Assembly (NCBI RefSeq): GCF_037543845.1 | Contig: NZ_JBBIFX010000002.1 | Span: 558,001 to 622,000 of the forward strand | Source of the DNA: Gymnodinialimonas ulvae | Lineage (GTDB): Bacteria; Pseudomonadota; Alphaproteobacteria; Rhodobacterales; Rhodobacteraceae | Direction of reading: 5' to 3' | Length of the DNA stretch: 64,000 bases | Shown: piece by piece, positions 16,728 through 24,830 of the stretch | Layout of the letters: the number at the start of each line of letters is the position of its first letter | Position numbering within the stretch: position 1 is the first letter of the stretch | Notes under the pieces: model-generated | The model's input: the letters and a program-made list of their open reading frames with translations, nothing else | The model's database searches: none | What the model was told of the DNA's origin: nothing | Translations under genes and position numbers: made by a program

Positions 16728-17759
16728 ATGACCGCCCCGATCAGAACCCCGTTCGAACAGACCCCCGCCGCCTCCGACGCGGTCGAGGTCGCCGACGGTG
16801 TCCTGTGGCTGCGGATCTCGCTGCCGATGGTGCTCGACCATGTCAACGCCTACGCCCTGCGCGATGCCGATGGCTGGACGGTGATCGACACCGGGCTCAA
16901 CACCAAACGCACCCGCGCGCTGTGGGAGGCCGTGTTCGACGGACCGCTGGCCGGGGCCCCGGTGCGCCGCCTGATCGTCACCCATCACCACCCCGACCAT
17001 GTCGGCCTCGCCGGTTGGTTCCAGGCGCGCGGGGTGGAGCTTTGCATGACCCGCACCGCGTGGCTGTTTTCCCGCATGCTCACGCTCGATGAACAGGCGC
17101 ACGCCACCGACGAGCAGGTGCAGTTCTGGATCGACGCGGGCATGGCCCCCGACGTGCTGGACAAACGCCGCTCCGAGCGTCCGTTCAACTTCGCCGATGT
17201 CGTCCACCCGATGCCGCTTGGCTTCACCCGCCTGATCGAGGGCGACACCATCGACATGGGCGGTCGGACCTGGGACATCCGCTTTGGTCACGGCCATGCC
17301 CCCGACCACGCGACCTTCTGGAGCCGCGACGACACCCTCGTCATCGGCGGGGATCAGCTTCTGGCCACGATCTCACCCAATATCGGCGTCTACGCGACCG
17401 AACCCGGCGCGGACCCCGTGGGCGACTGGATGGCGGCTTGCGAAGCGCTGCAGCCCCATGCGCGAGAGACCCAATTGGTGCTGCCCGGCCACAAACTGCC
17501 CTTCACGGGCCTGCCGTCGCGCATGCGGCAATTGATCGACAACCACCACAATGCGCTGGACCGGCTGCGCAACCATATCTCGACGCAGCCCCGCACCGCC
17601 GCAGATTGCTTCTCGCCGCTGTTCAAACGCACGATCGACGACGGCACCTATGGCCTTGCACTGGTGGAGGCCGTGGCGCACCTCAACCACCTCTATCGCA
17701 TCGGCGCCGTGACCCGCGCGCGCAATGCCGACGGGGCCTGGGAATACAGCCTCGTCTGA
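16728..17759 (+). CDS. MBL-fold metallo-hydrolase
   Basis: 343 residues. Metallo-beta-lactamase fold with the zinc motif THHHPDHVG near 84-92, the VIDTGLNT strand near 51, a later metal His/Asp in HGHAPDHATFW and GGDQLL, and a C-terminal helical domain of about 80 residues of the kind seen in LACTB2-like hydrolases. It follows the acyl-CoA dehydrogenase gene by 9 bp, so a thioester or related hydrolytic role in the same pathway is a reasonable inference, but the substrate is unknown. Confidence 0.88.
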   Translation: MTAPIRTPFEQTPAASDAVEVADGVLWLRISLPMVLDHVNAYALRDADGWTVIDTGLNTKRTRALWEAVFDGPLAGAPVRRLIVTHHHPDHVGLAGWFQARGVELCMTRTAWLFSRMLTLDEQAHATDEQVQFWIDAGMAPDVLDKRRSERPFNFADVVHPMPLGFTRLIEGDTIDMGGRTWDIRFGHGHAPDHATFWSRDDTLVIGGDQLLATISPNIGVYATEPGADPVGDWMAACEALQPHARETQLVLPGHKLPFTGLPSRMRQLIDNHHNALDRLRNHISTQPRTAADCFSPLFKRTIDDGTYGLALVEAVAHLNHLYRIGAVTRARNADGAWEYSLV

Positions 17760-17891
17760 CCCTGTCGCCATGACGCGCCGCACCGCCCTCCGGTCGCGGC
17801 TTGACGCCACAGCCGCTTGGGGCTGACAGCTTCGTCAATCTGCGATATTCCTCCCCGAAACGCATTCCCAAGGACATGAAGGACCAGACCC

Positions 17892-18035
17892 ATGGCCGAC
17901 AATCACGACCACAAGCACGGTGAAATGGATATCCGTGATCAGGAAAAGACATTCGACGGCTTCGTGAAGTGGTCCACGAATGTGGCCATCATCTCGATCC
18001 TGATCGTCATCGGCCTGGCAATCTTCGCCACATGA
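17892..18035 (+). CDS. aa3-type cytochrome c oxidase subunit IV
   Basis: Only 47 residues: MADNHDHKHGEMDIRDQEKT, then FDGFVKWSTNVA and one hydrophobic segment to the end. The short His/Asp-rich start, the EKTFxGFVKW block and a single membrane helix are the signature of the small subunit IV of bacterial aa3 oxidase (as in Paracoccus and Rhodobacter). The catalytic subunits are not nearby, which is normal for this gene. The stop overlaps the start of the lipoprotein gene by 4 bp (ATGA), so the two are translated together. Confidence 0.88.
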   Translation: MADNHDHKHGEMDIRDQEKTFDGFVKWSTNVAIISILIVIGLAIFAT

Positions 18036-18655
18036 ACACCACTCTGCGTATTGCGGCGGCGGGCCTGATTGCCTTCGCGCTGGCGGGGTGTGTCGGCGAA
18101 TCCGTGTGGGATTCCGATGTGGCCGTGTCGCAGGCCACCTATGTGCCGGCGGGGCCCACCACCGTGACCCTGATCACCTCCGTCAATACCAGCAACGGCT
18201 CGGGCGCGCATTCGGCGCTTCTGATCGACGGGGCGCAGCGGCTGCTGTTTGATCCGGCGGGCAATTGGCACAATCCCGGCATTCCCGAACGCAACGATGT
18301 GCTGTTCGGCATGACGCCGGGCTACATGGACCTCTATCTCGCGTTCCAATCGAACGGCGTGTTCGAGGCACATATGCACACCATCGAAGTCTCGCCTGCC
18401 GTTGCCGCGCAGCTGAGCCAGGCGGTTCAGGCCTATGGCCCCGTCGCTCCGGCCTATTGCTCGCGCTCGATCACCGAGATCCTGTCGAACACTCCGGGCT
18501 TCGGCACCGTCACGCCCGGCTTCTTCCCGAACCGCACGATGGAACAATTCGCGCAATTGCCCGGCGTCACCTACCGGCTGGTCGAAGGCACGATCTCTGA
18601 TGAGCAGGACGGCTCCGATGCGGTCCTCGCCGCGCAGGTCGCCGCCGTCAACTGA
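18032..18655 (+). CDS. lipoprotein with a possible permuted papain-like fold
   Basis: 207 residues. Lipobox LAGC with lipidated C20 after a 19-residue signal. The mature part has an AHSALLIDG strand with H60, a LLFDPAGNW turn, and later AYCSRSITEIL with C143 at the start of a helix. An early His in a strand followed by a Cys at a helix start is the arrangement of circularly permuted NlpC/P60 or DUF4105-like cysteine hydrolases; this is inference from pattern, not a family match. The start overlaps the cox subunit IV stop by 4 bp. A terminator follows 42 bp after the stop. Confidence 0.75.
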   Translation: MNTTLRIAAAGLIAFALAGCVGESVWDSDVAVSQATYVPAGPTTVTLITSVNTSNGSGAHSALLIDGAQRLLFDPAGNWHNPGIPERNDVLFGMTPGYMDLYLAFQSNGVFEAHMHTIEVSPAVAAQLSQAVQAYGPVAPAYCSRSITEILSNTPGFGTVTPGFFPNRTMEQFAQLPGVTYRLVEGTISDEQDGSDAVLAAQVAAVN

Positions 18656-18696
18656 CGCCGCTGATCCGTTGCAGCGCTCTGCACAGCGCACAAAAC

Positions 18697-18728
18697 AAAA
18701 CCCCCGCGGCCAGGCCTCGGGGGTTTTT
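18697..18728 (+). terminator. Rho-independent terminator after the lipoprotein gene
   Basis: Stem CCCCCG/CGGGGG around an 11-base loop, flanked by AAAA on the left and TTTTT on the right. The A/T flanks make it likely to work in both directions, also serving the convergent rpsU. Confidence 0.9.
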
Positions 18729-18766
18729 CGTTTTCTGATTCGCGGGTCGACCCCGGAAAGATTGCC

Positions 18767-18973
18767 TTACAGCATACCTTCGCGCTGCAATTTCTTGCGC
18801 GCCAGCTTGCGGGCACGGCGGATGGCTTCAGCCTTCTCGCGCGCGCGCTTTTCCGACGGCTTTTCGTAATGCTGCTTGAGCTTCATCTCACGAAAGACGC
18901 CTTCACGCTGAAGTTTTTTCTTCAGAGCGCGGAGTGCCTGATCGACGTTGTTGTCGCGAACACTGACCTGCAT
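18767..18973 (-). CDS. rpsU: 30S ribosomal protein bS21
   Basis: 68 residues, Arg/Lys-rich: MQVSVRDNNVDQALRALKKK at the start, then REGVFREMKLKQHYEKPSEK and a basic C-terminus RRARKLARKKLQREGML. These are the standard features of bS21, which helps initiation on the 30S subunit. Single-gene unit with its own promoter region (18974-19050) and a shared bidirectional terminator downstream. Confidence 0.98.
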   Translation of the reverse strand: MQVSVRDNNVDQALRALKKKLQREGVFREMKLKQHYEKPSEKRAREKAEAIRRARKLARKKLQREGML

Positions 18974-19077
18974 GTGGTGTCACCACCTTTCTAGGTTAGA
19001 ATTGAACGGAAGTGCAGGAAGGGGCCGTATAGCAAGCGCCCCCTATCTTGTCCACCATGGCGCAACGGAGGCCCGAG

Positions 19078-19767
19078 ATGACCGATCAAAGCAATGCAAT
19101 CCTCGATGCGGCGATGATGCACGTCCCCTTCGACGGCTGGACCGAGACCAGCTTCACCGCCGCCGCGCAGGATGCCGATGTGCCCATGGCCGAGGCCCGC
19201 GCTCTGTTCCCGCGCGGGGCCGTGGATCTGGCACTGGCGTTTCACCGGCGCGGCGACCGGGCGCTGGCCACGCGACTGGCGCAGACCGACCTGTCGGGCA
19301 TGCGCTTCCGCGAAAAAGTGACATGGGCCGTAAAGGCGCGCCTCGATGCGGTCGAAGACGACAAGGAAGCCGTCCGTCGCGGCGCCACTCTCTTTGCCCT
19401 GCCGATCTACGCCGCCGACGGCGCGCGTCTTGTGTGGGAAACCGCCGACACGATCTGGACGGGGCTCGGCGACACGTCCGAGGATCTCAACTGGTACACC
19501 AAACGCGCCACGCTCTCGGGCGTCTATTCCGCGACCGTGTTGTTCTGGCTGGGCGACGGGTCGGAAGGGCATAGCGCGACCTGGGGCTTTCTCGACCGTC
19601 GCATCGAAGATGTCATGCGGTTCGAGCAGATGAAGGCGCGGGTGCGCTCCAACGCGCTTCTGAAACCCTTTGCGCAGGGCCTGGAACGCTTCGCGGCGTC
19701 CGTCAAAGCCCCTGCGCAGCGTGCGCCTGATGATCTGCCGGGCCGCTGGCCCCCATCGCCGCGCTGA
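19078..19767 (+). CDS. COQ9 family ubiquinone biosynthesis protein
   Basis: 229 residues. COQ9 is a lipid-binding TetR-fold protein that assists COQ7 hydroxylation of ubiquinone precursors. Seen here: an N-terminal three-helix region with FDGWTETSFTAAAQDADV, then VDLALAFHRRGDRALATRL, and the C-terminal amphipathic section TKRATLSGVYSATVLFWLGD, which is the most conserved part of the family. The ATG at 19078 has GGAGG seven bases upstream; an upstream in-frame ATG at 19048 has no ribosome site. Confidence 0.92.
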   Translation: MTDQSNAILDAAMMHVPFDGWTETSFTAAAQDADVPMAEARALFPRGAVDLALAFHRRGDRALATRLAQTDLSGMRFREKVTWAVKARLDAVEDDKEAVRRGATLFALPIYAADGARLVWETADTIWTGLGDTSEDLNWYTKRATLSGVYSATVLFWLGDGSEGHSATWGFLDRRIEDVMRFEQMKARVRSNALLKPFAQGLERFAASVKAPAQRAPDDLPGRWPPSPR

Positions 19768-19841
19768 CCGCCAGCGCCGCTTTGGCCTTGTGTCGCCGCC
19801 CCGCGTGGCGTGAGATGCACGCAACCACAGCGGAGGGAAAC

Positions 19842-20822
19842 ATGGCCGAGATGATGCGCGCGATCGAGATTGCCAAACCCGGAGGGCCAGAGGTCCTGCG
19901 CCTGTGCGAGCGCCCCGTGCCAAGCCCCGGCGCCGAGCAGATCCTGATCCGTATCGACCATGCCGGTGTGAACCGCCCCGACGCCCTGCAACGCGCCGGA
20001 AGCTACGCGCCGCCCAAGGGCGCCTCCGACCTGCCCGGGCTTGAGGCCGCAGGCACAGTCGAGGCCATCGGCCCCGGCGTCACCCGCTGGACGCCCGGCG
20101 ACAAGGTCTGCGCGCTTTTGCCCGGCGGCGGCTACGCGGAATTTGCCACCACCCATCAAGACCACGCGCTCGCCGTGCCTATGGGTCTCACCATGGCGCA
20201 GGCCGCAGCCCTGCCCGAGACGTTTTTCACCGTCTGGACCAACGTGTTCATGCGCGCGGGCCTGACGGCGGGGCAGCGCTTTCTTGTCCACGGCGGCTCG
20301 TCCGGGATCGGCACGACCGCGATCCAACTCGCCAAGGCCTTCGGCGCACGCGTCTTTACCACCGCCGGCTCGACCGAGAAATGCGCCGCCTGCACCGCGC
20401 TGGGGGCCGAGCGCGCGATCAATTACCGCGACGAGGATTTCGTCGACATCCTGCGTGCCGAAGGCGGGGCGGACGTGATCCTCGACATGGTCGGCGGGCC
20501 CTACCTGCCGCGCAACGTCAAAGCGCTGGCCGATGACGGACACCTGCAACAGATCGCTTTCCTGCAAGGCCCGAAGGTGGAACTGAACTTCGCCCAACTC
20601 ATGGTCCGCCGCCTAACGATCTCGGGCTCCACCCTGCGCCCGCAATCCGACGGCGCCAAGGCCGCCATCGCCGCCGAGCTGCGCGAAAAGGTCTGGCCTT
20701 TGTTGGATTCGGGTCGCGTGGCCCCCGTCATGGATCAGACCTTCGCGCTGCAAGACGCGGCCAAGGCGCACGCCCGCATGGAAAGCAGCGCGCATATCGG
20801 GAAGATCATGCTGAAGCTCTAG
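19842..20822 (+). CDS. NAD(P)H-quinone oxidoreductase, zinc-free MDR family
   Basis: 326 residues. Medium-chain dehydrogenase/reductase of the quinone oxidoreductase/PIG3 branch: AIEIAKPGGPEVL start, HAGVNRPDALQRAGSY, the DLPGLEAAGTVEAIGPGV segment, and the Rossmann loop HGGSSGIGTTAIQLAKAFGA for NADPH. No structural-zinc cysteine quartet is present. Reduces quinones or similar enones. The ATG at 19842 is preceded by GGAGGG with a good spacing, while the in-frame sequence before it has no homology. Its 3' end overlaps the convergent CDP-alcohol transferase gene by 4 bp. Confidence 0.93.
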   Translation: MAEMMRAIEIAKPGGPEVLRLCERPVPSPGAEQILIRIDHAGVNRPDALQRAGSYAPPKGASDLPGLEAAGTVEAIGPGVTRWTPGDKVCALLPGGGYAEFATTHQDHALAVPMGLTMAQAAALPETFFTVWTNVFMRAGLTAGQRFLVHGGSSGIGTTAIQLAKAFGARVFTTAGSTEKCAACTALGAERAINYRDEDFVDILRAEGGADVILDMVGGPYLPRNVKALADDGHLQQIAFLQGPKVELNFAQLMVRRLTISGSTLRPQSDGAKAAIAAELREKVWPLLDSGRVAPVMDQTFALQDAAKAHARMESSAHIGKIMLKL

Positions 20823-21427
20823 CGTCCGAACGCCGCCCACCCGGCAGCCAACCGTGTCGCCGCGGTGATCAGGCACACGGCGGTAAAACCCCACGCGATC
20901 CACGCAAACGCCTGTGGGAAAAGGCAGAACGCCACAAATACCGTGATCGTCTCGGCCCCTTCGGCGAGCCCGCCAAGATAGTAGATCCCCTTGGTCGGAT
21001 AGTCCTCCGACGCCATCCCGCGCCGCTCGGCGATGATCGAAAACGCCAAAAACGATGTCCCCGTCAGGATGAAACTCGCCATCAACACCGCCCCCGGCAC
21101 CGCATTGGCCGCCGGGTCGAACAGGATGAATCCCAACGGAAACGCCGCGTAGAAGACGAAGTCCAGCGTGATGTCCAGAAACGCACCGCGATCCGTTGGC
21201 GTCGTCATCCGCGCCACGGCCCCGTCAAGCCCATCGGCCAACCGGTTCAGCGCCAGCCCCAAAAGTGCCAGCCAAAAGATCCCGAACCCGGCCGCGACCG
21301 TCGCCAGAAGACCGATCCCGCAGCCCGCGAGGGTGATCTGATCCGCCCGTACGCCCCGCGCGACCAAAGCGCGGGCCAGCGGCTCCATCAAGGCGCTTTG
21401 TAGCGGAACAAGTCGGGCATCTATCAT
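20819..21427 (-). CDS. CDP-alcohol phosphatidyltransferase family protein
   Basis: 202 residues, about six hydrophobic segments. The complete signature D-x2-D-G-x2-A-R ... G-x3-D-x3-D is present, from D65 through G81, D85 and D89. The family moves a phospho-alcohol head group from a CDP-linked donor in phospholipid synthesis. The sequence alone does not say which alcohol; it is not an obvious PgsA or PssA. Single gene, convergent with the quinone reductase. Confidence 0.9.
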   Translation of the reverse strand: MIDARLVPLQSALMEPLARALVARGVRADQITLAGCGIGLLATVAAGFGIFWLALLGLALNRLADGLDGAVARMTTPTDRGAFLDITLDFVFYAAFPLGFILFDPAANAVPGAVLMASFILTGTSFLAFSIIAERRGMASEDYPTKGIYYLGGLAEGAETITVFVAFCLFPQAFAWIAWGFTAVCLITAATRLAAGWAAFGR

Positions 21428-21476
21428 GCGCGACCCCTTAAAAGGGGCAGGGTGGTGGCGTCAATGCACAGATAAG

Positions 21477-22631
21477 TCAGGTGCGGTGACGAAGCCGCCA
21501 CAACATCACCGCCATCGCGCAGGGCACAAGCGCCAGACCGCCGAGGCCCTGCAACGTTCCGACCGGCCCCAGCACGGGCAGCATCGCCTGACCCGCAATC
21601 GGCGCAAGGGCCGAGGCGGTCAAAACCGGCAAGGCCAGCCGCGCCATCGTCGCCGGATACCGCTCTGCCCCGAACGTCTCAAGCGGCACGGTGCCGCGCG
21701 CGATGGTCCACAGTCCGAGCCCGCCGCCATAGACGATCAGGCACAAAGCCGCGGGCGCGCCGAACGACAGGCTCAACAACCCCGCACAGACCGCGATGGT
21801 CGAGACCAGCATCGTGACAACGGCCGAATGCCGCCCGCCGCCAAGCATCTCCAACAGGCGTGCGCTGACTTGTGAAGGGCCGATCAGCGCGCCCAGGGCC
21901 GCCGCCACCGCAAGGCTGTATCCGCTGGCGATCAGGATCGGCGGCAGGTGCAGCGCGATGGTCGAGAAGATGAACACAAGGCACACGCCCGCGACGGCCA
22001 GCGCCTGCAATTGCGGCGCCCGCCAGCCGATGGGCTCCGGCGCAGGCGGCGGTTTGCCCGCTGCCATCCGGGGCGCGTGCGGCAGCAGCCCTAGGCACAG
22101 CGGCAGGCTGATGCACAGGTGCAGCGCCGCATAGGCCATGCAGGCCCCGCGCCAGCCCCAGGCCTCGACCAACACCGCCGACAGCGGCCAGCAGATCGTC
22201 GCGCTGAACCCGCCCAACAGCGTCAGCGCGGTGATCGCCCGCCGCGCATCGCCGCCGAAGATCCGGCTGAGCGTGGAAAACGCCGCCTCATAGAGCGACG
22301 CCGCCATCGCAAGGCCCACGATGATCCACGCCGCCAGGTACACCAGCACGCCCGGCGCCCATGCCATCACCAAAAGGCCAAGGCTCATCAACCCCACGCC
22401 GCCCGCCATCACCGCGCGCCCGCCGCGCAAGTATATCGCGCGCCCGACCGGCTTGGCGGCCAGCCCCGAGATCACAAGCGCCAGGGAAATTCCGCCCATA
22501 ACCGCCAATCCCGGCCATCCGGTGTCCGCCGCGATGGGCTGGCCCAGGATCGACAAAAGGTAGAACGAACTGCCCCAGGTCAGGATCTGCACAATCCCCA
22601 GCGCCGCGATGATCGGCCAGCGATCACGCAA
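21477..22631 (-). CDS. MFS transporter
   Basis: 384 residues from the preferred start, about twelve hydrophobic segments with GLAAKPVGRAIYLRGGR in the first inter-helix loop, where the MFS motif A sits. The opening RDRWPIIAALGIVQILTWGS is typical of a subgroup whose proteins begin at this point, so I place the start at the TTG 22631, which overlaps the HAD gene stop by 8 bp. ATGs at 22661 and 22694 are alternatives and would add an arginine-rich leader. Substrate unknown. Probably co-transcribed with the HAD gene upstream. Confidence 0.87.
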   Translation of the reverse strand: MRDRWPIIAALGIVQILTWGSSFYLLSILGQPIAADTGWPGLAVMGGISLALVISGLAAKPVGRAIYLRGGRAVMAGGVGLMSLGLLVMAWAPGVLVYLAAWIIVGLAMAASLYEAAFSTLSRIFGGDARRAITALTLLGGFSATICWPLSAVLVEAWGWRGACMAYAALHLCISLPLCLGLLPHAPRMAAGKPPPAPEPIGWRAPQLQALAVAGVCLVFIFSTIALHLPPILIASGYSLAVAAALGALIGPSQVSARLLEMLGGGRHSAVVTMLVSTIAVCAGLLSLSFGAPAALCLIVYGGGLGLWTIARGTVPLETFGAERYPATMARLALPVLTASALAPIAGQAMLPVLGPVGTLQGLGGLALVPCAMAVMLWRLRHRT

Positions 22632-23337
22632 CCCTCGCCGCCGCCTCCACCGCCTCCACATGGGCGGGCAAGCCCCCCAGATCGGGCAATTCATGATAGC
22701 GCGGATGCCCCTCCGGCGTCTCCGCGTGTTCCAGAGCCCAGGTCAGGCCATGGGGCACATAGACGGCCCATGCGCCCGCGTCCAAAGCCGGGACCACGTC
22801 GGATTTCATCGAATTGCCGATCATCATCGCGCGGCGCGCGCCACCATGGTCGGCGAAGGCGCGCGTATATACATCGGGCACCTTGTCCGACACGATCTCC
22901 ACGCCCGCGAACATGTCGCCCAACCCGCTTGCGGCCAGCTTCTGCTCCTGATGCAGCAGATCGCCCTTGGTGATCAGGATCAGCGGATAGCGATCCGCCA
23001 ACGCGCCCAACGTCCCTTCGACATGGGGCAGCAATTCGATCGGGTGGCGCAGCATCTCCTGCCCCATCTCAAGGATTTGCCCGACAACCTTTCCATCGAC
23101 CCGGCCCTCGGTCACCTCCACCGCCGTCTCGATCATCGACAACATGAAGCCTTTGATCCCGAACCCGTAATGCCCGACATTCTTCTGCTCCGCCTCCAAC
23201 AAGCGCTCCTTCAGGTGCGCGCCCTCGGCATGATCGGCCAGCAGTTCGGCGAAACGCGTCTCCGTCATGCGGAAGAAACTTTCGTTCTGCCACAGCGTGT
23301 CATCCGCATCGAATCCGATTACGCTAAGCTCAGACAC
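22624..23337 (-). CDS. HAD family hydrolase
   Basis: 237 residues. Motif I FDADDTLW at 9-16 gives nucleophile D10 and acid/base D12. Motif II is in LILITKGDLL (KGD near 123-125) and motifs III/IV in DKVPDVYTRAF and MMIGNSMKSDVVPALDAG. A helical cap lies between motifs I and II, as in subclass C1 phosphatases. The natural substrate cannot be inferred. First gene of a pair with the MFS transporter. Confidence 0.9.
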   Translation of the reverse strand: MSELSVIGFDADDTLWQNESFFRMTETRFAELLADHAEGAHLKERLLEAEQKNVGHYGFGIKGFMLSMIETAVEVTEGRVDGKVVGQILEMGQEMLRHPIELLPHVEGTLGALADRYPLILITKGDLLHQEQKLAASGLGDMFAGVEIVSDKVPDVYTRAFADHGGARRAMMIGNSMKSDVVPALDAGAWAVYVPHGLTWALEHAETPEGHPRYHELPDLGGLPAHVEAVEAAARVA

Positions 23338-23420
23338 GCGCAGCCCCTCTTTTCTGTTGCCCTATTCGTCTTATATAATGCTGCCTCAGCGCAGGCGATG
23401 ATAGCGGGATTTCCGAGTAC

Positions 23421-23780
23421 ATGACGACCGATTGGTACATGATGGCCGACAAACGCGATGACACCGAAGACGGCAACGGCGACGGTGATGTGTCGCTTGC
23501 GACCAAGACCAAACCCAAGACGCAGCGTCCGCCGATGTACAAGGTGCTGTTGCTCAACGACGATTACACCCCGATGGAATTCGTGGTGCATGTGCTCGAA
23601 CGCTTCTTCGGCATCACGCATAGCCAAGCGGTTGAGATCATGCTGACCGTACACAAGAAGGGCCTCGCCGTCGTTGGCGTGTTCTCCTACGAGATCGCCG
23701 AAACCAAGGTCGCGCAGGTGATGGATTTCGCCCGCCGCAACCAGCATCCCCTGCAATGCACGATGGAGAAAGAGGAATAA
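23421..23780 (+). CDS. clpS: ATP-dependent Clp protease adaptor ClpS
   Basis: 119 residues. Binds N-degron substrates and delivers them to ClpAP. The core YKVLLLNDDYTPMEFVVHVL (residues 40-59) with the N-D-D-Y-T-P-M-E-F pocket, the VHKKG His region near 77-81, and the C-terminal MDFARRNQHPLQCTMEKEE are all intact. The first about 35 residues are acidic and disordered. Starts at 23439 and 23442 are alternatives and would shorten the tail by 6-7 residues. The RsmC-like gene begins 12 bp after the stop. Confidence 0.96.
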   Translation: MTTDWYMMADKRDDTEDGNGDGDVSLATKTKPKTQRPPMYKVLLLNDDYTPMEFVVHVLERFFGITHSQAVEIMLTVHKKGLAVVGVFSYEIAETKVAQVMDFARRNQHPLQCTMEKEE

Positions 23781-23792
23781 TCCTCTCACCCC

Positions 23793-24788
23793 ATGACCCC
23801 CGACAGATGGATCCTTGCAATCGAGGGCGGCGATATCGACCCGCCCTCCGGTCCCGTGCTGGTCATGGGCGCGCGCAGTGATGCGGACTTCTCCGCATTG
23901 GGCGACGTCACCTGCGTGCAGGGCTTTGCGCCGGATTTCGACCGCCTGACTGCCCGCGGCCTTCAGGTCGTAACCGAAGCCGAGGGCACGTTTGACGCCG
24001 CCCTTGTCCAGATCACCAAATCCCGCGCGGGTACGCTTTCGGGTGTCGCCGAGGCGCTGGGCCACCTCGCCCCCGGTGGCCTCCTGATGGTCGACGGCCA
24101 GAAGGAGGAAGGCGTTGAGGCCATCGTCAAACAGCTCAAAACGCACTTTGACCTCGACGGCGTGATGTCGAAATCCCATGGCAAACTCGCGTGGCTGACC
24201 CGCCCCGATACGATCCCCGATGCCGTCGCGGACTGGATCGCCGCGCCGTCCGAGATCGACGAAGGCTATGTCACCGTCCCCGGCGGCTTCTCCGTCGATG
24301 CGCCGGACCGTGGCTCCGAACTCCTCGTGGCACTGGTGCCCGCGCTCTCGGGGCGTGTGGCCGATTACGGCGCCGGGTGGGGCTACATTGCGGGTGAGAT
24401 CCTTTCCGAGCAGGACAGTATCGACACAATCGACCTGATCGAGGCCGACCACGCCATGTGCGAGGCTGCGCAGATCAACATCGACGATCCGCGCGCCCGC
24501 TTCCACTGGGCCGATGTCACCCGCTACACCGCCGACACGCCCTATGATGCCATCGTATGCAACCCGCCGTTCCACACCGGGCGGCGCGCCGATCCCGACC
24601 TTGGCCGCGCCTTCATTCAGGCGGCGGCAGCTAACCTTACGCCAAGGGGGCGCTTTTTCATGGTCGCCAACCGGCATTTGCCCTATGAAGATACGCTCAA
24701 GGCGTGCTTCGGAACGGGCCGCCTGCTTGGAGAACTCGAAGGCTACAAGATCTACGAGGCCGCAAAGCCCAAACGCCCGAAGCGTTAA
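23793..24788 (+). CDS. rsmC: RsmC-like class I SAM-dependent methyltransferase
   Basis: 331 residues, the RsmC layout of a degenerate N-terminal methylase-like domain followed by a catalytic one. SAM-binding motif VADYGAGWGYIAGEIL near 189-204 and the N6/N2-type active loop NPPFHTG near 251-257 lie in the second half; the first half has no intact SAM loop. RsmC methylates G1207 of 16S rRNA at N2. Assignment as RsmC versus another rRNA guanine-N2 methylase is likely but not certain. Confidence 0.85.
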   Translation: MTPDRWILAIEGGDIDPPSGPVLVMGARSDADFSALGDVTCVQGFAPDFDRLTARGLQVVTEAEGTFDAALVQITKSRAGTLSGVAEALGHLAPGGLLMVDGQKEEGVEAIVKQLKTHFDLDGVMSKSHGKLAWLTRPDTIPDAVADWIAAPSEIDEGYVTVPGGFSVDAPDRGSELLVALVPALSGRVADYGAGWGYIAGEILSEQDSIDTIDLIEADHAMCEAAQINIDDPRARFHWADVTRYTADTPYDAIVCNPPFHTGRRADPDLGRAFIQAAAANLTPRGRFFMVANRHLPYEDTLKACFGTGRLLGELEGYKIYEAAKPKRPKR

Positions 24789-24830
24789 AGCCCCGGCCAC
24801 CGCCAGTTCAATCATCCAAAGGATTTCCAG

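Noticed and set aside
15312..17309. Long open minus-strand frame (665 codons) opposite the acyl-CoA dehydrogenase and MBL genes
   Set aside because: Spans two well-supported genes and reads as a Gly/Arg/His-rich chain with no domain; typical third-position GC artefact.
21434..21447. CCCCTTAAAAGGGG between the CDP-alcohol transferase and MFS genes as an operator
   Set aside because: Only CCCCT/AGGGG pairs, no true palindrome, no second copy seen, and no supporting context.
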